Of a stretch of 64,000 nt of DNA, positions 8,314 to 15,600 are shown in pieces (within the stretch, counting starts at the first letter, position 1; each line of letters starts with the position of its first letter). The DNA lies in assembly GCF_041435435.1 (NCBI RefSeq), contig NZ_CP108494.1, forward strand, positions 3,382,501 to 3,446,500, in the 5' to 3' direction. The notes under the pieces were generated by a model. That model worked only from the letters and a program-made list of their open reading frames with translations, had not been told where the DNA came from and did not search any database. The DNA comes from Streptomyces sp. NBC_01241 (lineage in GTDB: Bacteria > Actinomycetota > Actinomycetes > Streptomycetales > Streptomycetaceae). The position numbers and the translations under genes are program-made.

Positions 8314-9258
8314 ATGGCCAAGGCGATCGACCCCCAGGAATCGATGGCCGCGCTGTTCGGTTCACGCGTACGCAAACTCCGTGCGGCGGCCGGGCTGACC
8401 CAGGCCGAGCTGGGCAGGATGACACACGTCGTCAGCACCCGGATCACCCAGATCGAGCGGTCGTCCGGAGCCAAGCCGACCCTGGAGCTGGCGCAGGCCC
8501 TGGACACAGCTCTGGTGGCGGACGAACTGCTGGTCGACCTGTGGCCGTTCGTCCGCCGTGAGGCGTTCCCGGACTGGGCACAGACGTTCATGGCCCTCTC
8601 GGCGCGGGCGGCGGCGATCAGGGAGTACGCCGCACATGTGGTCCCGGGCCTACTGCAGACCGAGGCGTACGCACGGGCGGTACTGGGTGTCGGACGCACG
8701 CTCAAGAGCGAGGAACACCTGGAGGAGCGGCTGACGGCACGATTGGACCGTCAGAAGCGCCTGTGGTCCGCCGGTCGTCCCGAGCTGTGGGTGGTCCTCG
8801 ACGAGGCGGTGCTACGACGCCCGGTGGGTGGCCCGGCAGTCATGCACGCCCAACTGGCCCACCTGCTGGCCACGGCCGAGGAACCCCACATCACCGTGCA
8901 GGTACTGCCGTTCGCCCAGGGCGAGCACGCCGCCATGGGCGGATCCCTGACCGTTCTGGTCCTTCCCGACGGCACGGAGGTCAGCTACACAGAAGGCGCG
9001 CATTACGGCCAGTTGATCGAGGATCCGGAGGAAGTCAGGCGCTTCGCGGTGACCTACGATCAGCTCCGGGCGGCAGCTCTGCCCCCTCTCATGTCGCTCG
9101 ACATGATCCGATCCGCGATGGAGGACAACCACCGTGACGCGAGTGTCCCGTCCCGATCTGACCGACGCCGCCTGGCGCAAAAGCAGCTACAGCAATCAGG
9201 AGGGAGGCAACTGCGTGGAAGTGGCGGACGGATTCCCCGGAGTCGTCCCCATCCGTGA
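8314..9258 (+). CDS. XRE-family regulator with DUF5753 domain (WhiJ-like)
   Basis: This 314-residue protein has an N-terminal helix-turn-helix (residues about 17-70, LRAAAGLTQAELGRM) and a DUF5753 domain (about 95-275) with the usual VPGLLQTEAYARA and VVLDEAVLRRPVGGP segments. Family members such as WhiJ act with a small DUF397 partner in developmental control. The start at 8314 has GAGGAAG upstream. After SLDMIRSAMEDN, where such proteins normally stop, about 37 Arg/Gln/Ser-rich residues continue across the start of the DUF397 gene in another frame, suggesting a lost stop codon. Confidence 0.9.
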   Translation: MAKAIDPQESMAALFGSRVRKLRAAAGLTQAELGRMTHVVSTRITQIERSSGAKPTLELAQALDTALVADELLVDLWPFVRREAFPDWAQTFMALSARAAAIREYAAHVVPGLLQTEAYARAVLGVGRTLKSEEHLEERLTARLDRQKRLWSAGRPELWVVLDEAVLRRPVGGPAVMHAQLAHLLATAEEPHITVQVLPFAQGEHAAMGGSLTVLVLPDGTEVSYTEGAHYGQLIEDPEEVRRFAVTYDQLRAAALPPLMSLDMIRSAMEDNHRDASVPSRSDRRRLAQKQLQQSGGRQLRGSGGRIPRSRPHP

Positions 9259-9361
9259 CAGCAAGGCGGCCCACGGCCCGGCACTGTCCTTCGCCGCGCC
9301 CTCCTGGACCTCGTTCATAGCCGAGTTGAAGAGAGACCGCCGCTTCCACCCCGGCCGGTAG
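9134..9361 (+). CDS. DUF397 domain protein
   Basis: This 75-residue protein starts at GTG 9134. It carries the DUF397 hallmarks WRKSSYSNQEGGNCVEVAD, then IRDSKAAHGP and a final FIAELKRDR. DUF397 proteins are small partners of DUF5753 regulators and are usually translated from an overlapping start. Here the overlap with the upstream gene is 125 bases rather than the usual 1-4. Its role is presumed regulatory by family; the biochemical activity is not established. Confidence 0.88.
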   Translation: MTRVSRPDLTDAAWRKSSYSNQEGGNCVEVADGFPGVVPIRDSKAAHGPALSFAAPSWTSFIAELKRDRRFHPGR

Positions 9362-9508
9362 TCGGCGGGCCCTCGGACCGGCCGACACGCTGCCGCATCC
9401 GAGGGTCGGCGCGTGGGCGGACATCCGGATGCACCGCCAGTCCTTGAGGCCGTCGCAGCCCGGTTCCGCCTACGCGAATATCCGTGACAGTGCACTGCAC
9501 TGCACCGA

Positions 9509-10402
9509 TCAGTCCTCCGCCGGACCCACCCGCCCGGTGAGCGCCGCGAGGGAGTTCCGTACGTGCGTCATGTGCGCCTGCACCTCCTCGCGGCCCTCCT
9601 CGTGCTCCCGCAGAATCCGCTCCGTCTCCCGGATCACCCGCTCCTCACGGAACCTGGCCGCCGCGATCAGCGCCGCGCCCTGCGCCTCCGCGTCCTCCTG
9701 ACCGTGCCGCGCGGCCTCCTCCGTCTCGGCCAGCGCCCGCCGCGCCTCGGCCAGGCGGGCCTCCGCCTGCTCGGTCAGCTCGTCGTGCCGCGCCGCCTGC
9801 GCCGCCTCGGCCTCCGCCACTTCGCGTTCGGCCGCCTTCCACCGCTCGGCGTGCTCCTGCTCCTGGTGGGCCAGGACGCTCGCGGTGCGACGACGTGTCT
9901 CGGCCATCGCGGACTCCGCCAGTTCCCGCACCTCCACGGCCTCCTCGCGGGCCTCGACGAAGGTCCGCTCGGCGGCGCCCCGGGCCGCGGACAACGTCTC
10001 GTCGGCATGCTTCTCGGCTGCCGCCCGCATCGCCCCGGCATCGGCGCGCGCCGACTCGCGGAGCCCCCGGCCCGCCTCGTCCGCCGCGTCCCGCAACGCC
10101 TGCGCCTCCTCCTGGGCGGCGCCCAGGACGGCCTCGGCCTCGCCTTCGGCGAGCGCCAGGATCCGCTGGGCGCGCTCACCGAGCGACGCGTAATCCTGCG
10201 GGGCCAGCTGTGCGACGGCCTCGCCCAGCCGCACCGACTCGGCCGACAACTCCTCCACCAGCGCGGTCAGCCGGGCCACCTGCTCCCACGCCCCGTCCCG
10301 CTCCGCCGACAGCGCGTCCACGGCCCGGTCCACCTGCTCCGGACGGTAACCGCGTCCGCGTACGCCGACGAAGCCATGCGCGGACACCGGTGCAGAACTC
10401 AT
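9509..10402 (-). CDS. Long coiled-coil protein (DivIVA/FilP-like, often named cellulose-binding protein)
   Basis: A 297-residue protein. After an N-terminal FVGVRGRGYRPEQVDRAVDAL segment, which resembles the DivIVA-type N-terminal motif, nearly all the rest (about residues 30-285) is Ala/Glu/Arg-rich heptad sequence expected to form a continuous coiled coil. Streptomyces proteins of this type are annotated as cellulose-binding or as Scy/FilP-like cytoskeletal proteins. A structural or polarity role in the cytoplasm is likely, but no specific ortholog can be claimed. The ATG at 10402 begins MSSAPVSAHGF; the gene appears monocistronic. Confidence 0.78.
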   Translation of the reverse strand: MSSAPVSAHGFVGVRGRGYRPEQVDRAVDALSAERDGAWEQVARLTALVEELSAESVRLGEAVAQLAPQDYASLGERAQRILALAEGEAEAVLGAAQEEAQALRDAADEAGRGLRESARADAGAMRAAAEKHADETLSAARGAAERTFVEAREEAVEVRELAESAMAETRRRTASVLAHQEQEHAERWKAAEREVAEAEAAQAARHDELTEQAEARLAEARRALAETEEAARHGQEDAEAQGAALIAAARFREERVIRETERILREHEEGREEVQAHMTHVRNSLAALTGRVGPAED

Positions 10403-10530
10403 CCCTGAAGCCTCTTTCCGACTCTCCGACCACCTGTAGTACGTCTAAGGATGCGGCAATTGCCGCAGAAGTCGGAATCGATCCACGACTTTCCGGACGG
10501 AAGCGACCGGCATCACAGACCGCACACAGC

Positions 10531-10568
10531 ACGGCGCCCGGCCCCCCTCACGGGGAACCGGGCGCCGT
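10531..10568 (-). terminator. Terminator hairpin of the YrhB-deaminase-SUKH-4 gene
   Basis: ACGGCGCCCGG and CCGGGCGCCGT make an 11-bp perfect stem with a 16-base loop, 18 bases past the stop at 10587 on the minus strand. Confidence 0.6.
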
Positions 10569-10586
10569 ACGCGGAAACCTGCCGGG

Positions 10587-13031
10587 TCAGATCAACCCGT
10601 CCCACATCTGTTCGAGCAGTACGGACCACCAGCTCTCCGGCGACGCCAGCGCCGCCGCGTCCAGCGCCACCAGCTGGGCCTGGAAGTCGACCGTCCAGCG
10701 GCCCGCCTGCTCCGGATTGAGCCCGAACCGCAGCCGCCACATCCGGCCGAGCAGCGCCATCGAACGCTGGAACTCCGGCAACCCGGTGTTCACGAACTGC
10801 GGCGCCACCGACTGCCCGCCGGGCCCTGCCTCGACCGGCACCGCCACGATGTTCGCGGTGCCGTACTGGACGCAGATCGCCCGCCCGAAGTCGGACCCCA
10901 TGACGAGGTACGACCCCGCGTCCGGGGCGGCCTGCACCTGCCGCTGGGCGGCCAGCTCACCCAGCGTCGGCACCACCGGCCGGCCCGGCTGCGCCCAGAA
11001 GAACGGCCCGAAGTCGGCGGGCAGCCCCGCCCACACCAACGTCTGTGCCACGGTCTCGGGCACACCCTGACGCGACACCGCGCGCTGATCGAAGCGGAGG
11101 ATGCCCTGCGGCCCGAAGGCCTGCAACAGCTCCTGCGCGACGGCCTCCGGCGGCAACGGCGGCGCGGGCTGCATCTGCGGCAGCGGCGCCCGCACCGGCG
11201 CCGGCCGCGCCGGCCCGTCCGCCACCTGATGCAGCTCGCCCTGATGCGTGAGCAGATGCTGCATGCCCTGCTGACGGCTGGCGTGATCGGTGCCGTACGG
11301 GGCGACGCTGGTGATCCGCACCTGCGGCCAGGTCTCCCGGATCATCCGCGCGCAGTACCCACCGGGCAGCTCGCACGACTCCAGCTCGGTGTGCAGCTCG
11401 ATGACCTGCTGCGGCGGCACGTTCATGGCCCGCAGCTCGTGCAGCATCTGCCACTCGGGATGCGGGGTGCCGGGCGCCGAGCGGCGGATCAGCTGCTGCT
11501 CGCTGCCGTCGGGCGCGCGGTAACGCAGCACGGCCTGGTAGCCGGGGCCGACGGTCGGCTGACCAACGGGTGCCTGCGGATACCCGTACGCCGGGGGCGG
11601 CGGCGTGGGGGCGCCGCCCTGCGGCATTCCGGACGGACCGAGAGGACCAGGCGGACCGGGCGGCTGGGGAGCGCGGAGGCCGCCCATGCTCGGGTCGGCC
11701 AGCATCGTCGCGGCATGATGCACCCCACCACCGGGCGGCGGAGGCGTCGAACCCGGAGGGCCAGGAGGCGCGGGCGGACCGGGCGGACCCGGAGGCGCGG
11801 GCGCACCCGGAGGGCCAGGAGGGCCAGGTGGCGCGGGCGGACCAGGAGGACCGGGCGGCTGCGGCGCACCCAGGCCGCCCATGCTCGGATCCGCCAGCAT
11901 CGTCGCCGCATGATGCACCCCACCACCGGGCGGCGGAGGCATCGAACCAGGCGGGGCAGGGGGCGCCGGCGGACCGGGCGGACCGGGCGGGCCCTGCTGG
12001 GAAACGAGCTGCGTCGGCAGGTATCCGCCCGCCGGAGCGCCGGGCGCACCCGGACCCGAGGGCGGCGGCACAGGCGCACCCGGTCGCGCACCCGGCGTAC
12101 CGGGGGCACCCGGCGGCGGCGGAGTCGTCGGACCGCCCCCGCGCGCACCGCGCGGCGGCACGACGGCCTTGCTGGTGGCCGCGTCCGCGATGTCACCGGC
12201 ACTGGGGCCGGGGCCGGGAACCGAGCCGGAAGCACCCGGCGCACCCGGCGCGGGCGCACCGCTGCCCCGCGGCTCCAGGCCGGGGGCGACCGCCGTCGGC
12301 GGCAACCGACTGCCCCCCGACATCAGGGCGGTCGGCGCGTCGGCCGGCACGACCGGCGGCGGGGTCCCTTCGTCGTCGGCACCCGAGAGCGGCGGCGCGA
12401 ACACCGTGGCCGGCAGCGGCACCGCACCGTCGTCGGAACCCGCGTTGGTGTCGGTCCCGGCCCAGGGGGTGGCCCCGGCGGGCACGTTCGGCGGCGACGC
12501 GGCGACGGAGGACGCCGGAACGCCGTCGTTGGCCGTCGGCTCGTACGCGACCGGCCCACCCCGCGAACCGTCCGGGGGAGCCGGAGAAGCCGACGGGGCC
12601 GAGGGAGCCGACGGCGCCGAAGGGACCGCGCCCCCGTCCCGCCCCGCCCGCTGATCCGGAATGCCCAGCTTGTCGGCCGCTTCCTGGAGCCACTCCGGGG
12701 GGCTCAGCAGGAACGACGTCTGATTCAGGTCGATGCGCTGCGGCGGCTCCGGAGCGGCCGGAGCCGCGTCGTGCGCCCCGTACTCCTCCTCGTACCGCCG
12801 GATCACCTCACCCACCGGCAACCCCGGCCACAGCGTGGCCTCACCGCTGTCCCGGGCGATCACCAGCCGCTGCCGGCCCCCGTCCGAGACCGGACCCTCG
12901 GCACGGTCCTCGCCCCACACCACGAAGCCCAGCTCGAACTCCCGCACCCGCACCTCACGGTGCTGGTACGCGGGCACATCGCCGTTGATCCACTCGTCCG
13001 CGCGCTCCTGCGCCTGCGCAAAGGTCACCAT
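10587..13031 (-). CDS. YrhB-like + proline-rich linker + deaminase-like + SUKH-4 multidomain protein
   Basis: About 814 residues; numbering here is from the GTG at 13040, but the ATG at 13031 has the better-spaced GGAGGGG. Residues 5-88 look like a YrhB/Imm35-type immunity domain (QERADEWINGD, WPGLPVGEVIRRYEEEYG). Residues 130-500 are a Pro/Gly/Ala linker with collagen-like GPP repeats. Residues 500-605 resemble the XOO_2897-type nucleic-acid deaminase fold, with HPE at 527-529 and Cys 556 and 563 (TELESC, GGYC) as possible zinc ligands. Residues 635-815 resemble SUKH-4. It is translationally coupled to the upstream WHH-SMI1 gene. Toxin-like and immunity-like domains on one chain are unusual; no secretion signal is seen. 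Confidence 0.8.
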   Translation of the reverse strand: MVTFAQAQERADEWINGDVPAYQHREVRVREFELGFVVWGEDRAEGPVSDGGRQRLVIARDSGEATLWPGLPVGEVIRRYEEEYGAHDAAPAAPEPPQRIDLNQTSFLLSPPEWLQEAADKLGIPDQRAGRDGGAVPSAPSAPSAPSASPAPPDGSRGGPVAYEPTANDGVPASSVAASPPNVPAGATPWAGTDTNAGSDDGAVPLPATVFAPPLSGADDEGTPPPVVPADAPTALMSGGSRLPPTAVAPGLEPRGSGAPAPGAPGASGSVPGPGPSAGDIADAATSKAVVPPRGARGGGPTTPPPPGAPGTPGARPGAPVPPPSGPGAPGAPAGGYLPTQLVSQQGPPGPPGPPAPPAPPGSMPPPPGGGVHHAATMLADPSMGGLGAPQPPGPPGPPAPPGPPGPPGAPAPPGPPGPPAPPGPPGSTPPPPGGGVHHAATMLADPSMGGLRAPQPPGPPGPLGPSGMPQGGAPTPPPPAYGYPQAPVGQPTVGPGYQAVLRYRAPDGSEQQLIRRSAPGTPHPEWQMLHELRAMNVPPQQVIELHTELESCELPGGYCARMIRETWPQVRITSVAPYGTDHASRQQGMQHLLTHQGELHQVADGPARPAPVRAPLPQMQPAPPLPPEAVAQELLQAFGPQGILRFDQRAVSRQGVPETVAQTLVWAGLPADFGPFFWAQPGRPVVPTLGELAAQRQVQAAPDAGSYLVMGSDFGRAICVQYGTANIVAVPVEAGPGGQSVAPQFVNTGLPEFQRSMALLGRMWRLRFGLNPEQAGRWTVDFQAQLVALDAAALASPESWWSVLLEQMWDGLI
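11680..11946. repeat. Direct repeat inside the proline-rich linker
   Basis: Two near-identical segments of about 65 bases (around 11683-11750 and 11879-11946) encode the repeated peptide GGGVHHAATMLADPSMGGL. They are separated by about 196 bases encoding GPP-type repeats. The arrangement suggests expansion of the linker by duplication. Confidence 0.7.
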
Positions 13032-13036
13032 CGCGC

Positions 13037-14014
13037 TCACCCCTCCACCGGGACGGCCCGCGCGAAGCCGCCGTCCACCATCAGGTTCGCCACGGTCTCC
13101 AGCTCCGGCGGATTACCCGCCAGACGCTGCAGGAAGGAATCGAAATCGCCGCCGCACGGCAGCAGCAGCCGGTCCACCCGCTCCTGCACCGTCCAGCCGT
13201 CCTGGTCCCGGGCGTCGTCGTACGCACAGAACCAGACCGAGCCGACCCCATGGCCCTTCACCTTCACCGCGAGAAGGCCGCCCTGGACGAAGCCGACGCC
13301 CAGATAGTCCTTGGTGAGGTGGTCCCGCAAGCACTTGTTCACGTACACCAGGTCGTTCACGGCGGCCTCCTCGCGCACCGTGAAGAACGGCTGGTCGACC
13401 AGGAGACCGAGCTCCGCGTCGAGCGCCGCCCCGACCGGAGCCGAACCGCCCGCCGCCTTCAGGAAGGACCGGTACGCACCGGGCAACCGGTAACCGAGGT
13501 CCTCCTCCACGCCCAGGATCTGCTGCTCGCTCACCGCCACGGCCCCCTTGGGCAGCCGGAAGTGCGCAGGCCGGGTCTCCTGCAAGGGGCGTGTGCCGCG
13601 CTTGTTCTGGTCGACCGCCGTGGCAGCGAGGCCGCCATGGTGCCTGAGCAACGCCTTGACCTCGACCGGAATCAGCTCCATGCGCCGCCCACCGGGGACG
13701 TGGTGCCAGGTCCAGCCATGCGGGGTCGCGACCGCGGGAATCGTGTCCCACAGCTCATGGCCACTCGCCGCCAGGACCGCATTGGCCGAGACATAGTCGG
13801 TGAGTCGCAGCTCATCGACGCCGAAACCCGGCGGAGGCTCGGCGATCTCGGCGGCGGCGCGCGCGTACGGCGCGAAGTCCGGGCTGCCGTGCTCGTCCAT
13901 CCGCACGCCTCTGGGATGGCGGGACGCCCGGACCGGGTCCGGGAAATGCACGAGCTGCCCGGCATAGGCCGCGTTCGGTGGCGCGGCTTGCTGCCCGAGC
14001 CGACCTGTCGTCAT
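13037..14014 (-). CDS. WHH/HNH nuclease-like + SMI1/KNR4 (SUKH) fusion protein
   Basis: The ATG at 14014 follows AGGGGG and gives 325 residues. The N-terminal part has the layout of HNH/EndoVII toxin nucleases: GSPDFAPYAR (43-52), ANAVL (78-82) and then GWTWHHVPGGRRMELIPVEV (100-119) followed by RHHGG (124-128), which fits the WHH group. The residue matching the usual second histidine is Lys120. Residues about 160-300 form an SMI1/KNR4 immunity fold (LGYRLPGAYRSFLKAAGGSA). It overlaps the downstream gene by a few bases (stop at 13037). Toxin-like and immunity-like parts share one chain; activity of the nuclease is uncertain. Confidence 0.8.
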   Translation of the reverse strand: MTTGRLGQQAAPPNAAYAGQLVHFPDPVRASRHPRGVRMDEHGSPDFAPYARAAAEIAEPPPGFGVDELRLTDYVSANAVLAASGHELWDTIPAVATPHGWTWHHVPGGRRMELIPVEVKALLRHHGGLAATAVDQNKRGTRPLQETRPAHFRLPKGAVAVSEQQILGVEEDLGYRLPGAYRSFLKAAGGSAPVGAALDAELGLLVDQPFFTVREEAAVNDLVYVNKCLRDHLTKDYLGVGFVQGGLLAVKVKGHGVGSVWFCAYDDARDQDGWTVQERVDRLLLPCGGDFDSFLQRLAGNPPELETVANLMVDGGFARAVPVEG

Positions 14015-14315
14015 GGCGGTTGCCCCCTGCTGCGTCTGGCTGGTGAGGACCGACCTGCCCAAGGGGCGGTCCGCGCACAGCCTATGCGGTGGCGCAAGAG
14101 CGGGTCCCGCCCGTGCGCCGCCCCCTTTTCCTTCCGTCACGAACCGTCACAACGGCGTGACGGACAAGCAACGCTCCTGCCCCATCCGGCGACACGGAGA
14201 CACGTTTCCCCGCCCCAGCTTCGCGACGAGCCGCGACATTTGGCAGGCTGTCACCGCAACTCGGGGGCGTGCACATCGCGCAGCTACCGCTGCCGGCACG
14301 GGAGGGAAAGCACCA
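14015..14315. promoter_or_regulatory. Divergent promoter region of the toxin/immunity-like cluster
   Basis: The 301 bases between the two divergent arms should hold both promoters. Near-repeats of GTCACGAACCGTCAC / GGCGTGACGG lie around 14138-14165. A strong GGAGGGAAAG at 14301-14310 serves the deaminase gene, and AGGGGG serves the opposite arm. No regulator gene is in the cluster. Confidence 0.45.
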
Positions 14316-14840
14316 ATGCACACCGCACGAACAGTCACGACCGGGGACCCACGCCTCAGCTGGAGCAACACCGGAACCAGCCCCATACCCCGCCTGCACC
14401 ACCGCCGCGACGGCATCCTGCCCGCGGTGGCCGCGGCGCTGTCCGTGCGCGGCGAGACGCTCACGTGCACGGCGGGCAAGGGCGACCAGCCCCCCGTGCT
14501 GCACCCCCTCGTCCAGGACTTCCTCGACACCCTCACCAGCAGCCAGCGCGAACGCTTCACCGGCCGCTGCCCCGAAGCGATACTGCTGTCCCGGCAACTC
14601 ACCGCCGCGGAAGCCGGCCGCTCCAAGCGGGCCCAGCGCAAACCCCTGACCAACGGCGAAGCCCGCCGCGCCCTGAAGCACTCACGGCTCACCGCACGGC
14701 GCATCCGCGAGGACGGCGACCCGATGCACGGCAGTTACGCACCGCCGTGCCGCTCCTGCACGGAGATGCTCGCCCACTTCGGCGTACGTCCCATCGACCT
14801 CACGACCACCGGGGCGGCGACCACCGCCGAGAAGGGCTGA
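14316..14840 (+). CDS. YwqJ-related putative nucleic-acid deaminase
   Basis: The ATG at 14316 sits 5 bases after a strong GGAGGGAAAG and gives 174 residues. The YwqJ-type deaminase signature is visible: GRCPEAILLS with Cys85-Pro-Glu87 (the C-x-E variant of the usual H-x-E), and PPCRSC with Cys145 and Cys148 as the other zinc ligands. Such domains are toxin modules of polymorphic systems or stand-alone enzymes; here no N-terminal secretion leader is fused, so it may act inside the producing cell. The SUKH-3 gene follows 10 bases later, as expected for a toxin/immunity pair. Confidence 0.82.
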   Translation: MHTARTVTTGDPRLSWSNTGTSPIPRLHHRRDGILPAVAAALSVRGETLTCTAGKGDQPPVLHPLVQDFLDTLTSSQRERFTGRCPEAILLSRQLTAAEAGRSKRAQRKPLTNGEARRALKHSRLTARRIREDGDPMHGSYAPPCRSCTEMLAHFGVRPIDLTTTGAATTAEKG

Positions 14841-14850
14841 CCGGGCGCCG

Positions 14851-15384
14851 ATGCACGACCGAACCGACCTACCCGAACAGGCAGGCCCCGCAGGCCGGGA
14901 CCCCCAGGCCACGACCCGCTTCCCCGTCGCCGTCGACGCCGCCCTGCGCGCCGCGGGCTGGCAGCCGGGCCGCTGGGACATCCGCCGGGCCGAGGAATGG
15001 GCCGACGCGCTGCGCTCGCACGCGTCACCCGCCGGTCATCAGCACGCGGTCTTCCCGGCCGCCGTCGAGGCGTGGGCGGAATTCGGCGGACTCCACATCA
15101 CGGCGTCCGCGCCCGGCCGGCAGATCGCGCCCTCCCCCGTACGCATCGACCCGATGAGCGGCCTGCATCTCGCCCGCACGCTCGGCGACCTCGGCCGGGC
15201 GCTGGAGACCGAGGTCAGTCCTCTCGGCGAGGAGGGGGACGGGCAGGCCGTCCTCGCGATCGACACCGAGGGACGCGTCTACAGCATCGACCACACCGGG
15301 GACTGGTACCTCGGCCCGGACATCGACCAGGCACTCGCCACCCTGATCGGCGGCATCCAGCCGGAACGCCTGATCCCCGGCTGA
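14851..15384 (+). CDS. SUKH-3 domain immunity-like protein
   Basis: A 177-residue protein. Typical SUKH-3 features are ALRAAGWQPGR with EEWADAL early, a central FPAAVEAWAEFGGLHI, the strand VRIDPM, and a C-terminal IDTEGRVYSIDHTGDWYLG. SUKH-3 proteins are proposed immunity partners for deaminase toxins. The gene starts 10 bases after the YwqJ-like gene and is probably co-transcribed. The direct target is inferred from adjacency only. Confidence 0.85.
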   Translation: MHDRTDLPEQAGPAGRDPQATTRFPVAVDAALRAAGWQPGRWDIRRAEEWADALRSHASPAGHQHAVFPAAVEAWAEFGGLHITASAPGRQIAPSPVRIDPMSGLHLARTLGDLGRALETEVSPLGEEGDGQAVLAIDTEGRVYSIDHTGDWYLGPDIDQALATLIGGIQPERLIPG

Positions 15385-15550
15385 GCAGCCCGGATCTTCC
15401 GGCCGGCCCCGGCACGAACCGGCCCGTCCGGCGATGGAGGACAAGTCGGCACCCGGCCGTGCCCGGCCGTGCCCGGCCATGATTCCGTCCTGGCAACCCG
15501 CCGTCCCGGTTCCGTCCCCGAACGCCGGACGGGCCGGTAACTGCCCGCCG

Positions 15551-15600
15551 GGCAGGTCAGGCCTCCCCGCGGTCCGGCAGGTCAGGCCTCCCCGCGGTCC
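15551..15600. repeat. Tandem duplication of 25 bp across the end of the histidine kinase gene
   Basis: Two perfect 25-bp units (15551-15575 and 15576-15600) lie head to tail. The real kinase stop (15582-15584) is within the second unit, and the first unit lies downstream of it with a duplicated stop-codon context. It looks like a recent replication-slippage event. Confidence 0.75.

Noticed and set aside
11700..12250. Collagen-like GPP repeats as a true collagen-type fibre protein
   Set aside because: They are a linker between immunity-like and deaminase-like domains and are too irregular and short for a structural fibre.
13250..15157. 635-residue plus-strand frame across the immunity/deaminase cluster
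   Set aside because: It is a shadow of the SMI1 gene and the YwqJ/SUKH-3 genes in other frames; Arg/Pro-rich with no domain pattern.
15452..15480. Short tandem GCCCGGCCGT repeats as a regulatory array
   Set aside because: Under three copies in a convergent gap; more likely simple-sequence drift.
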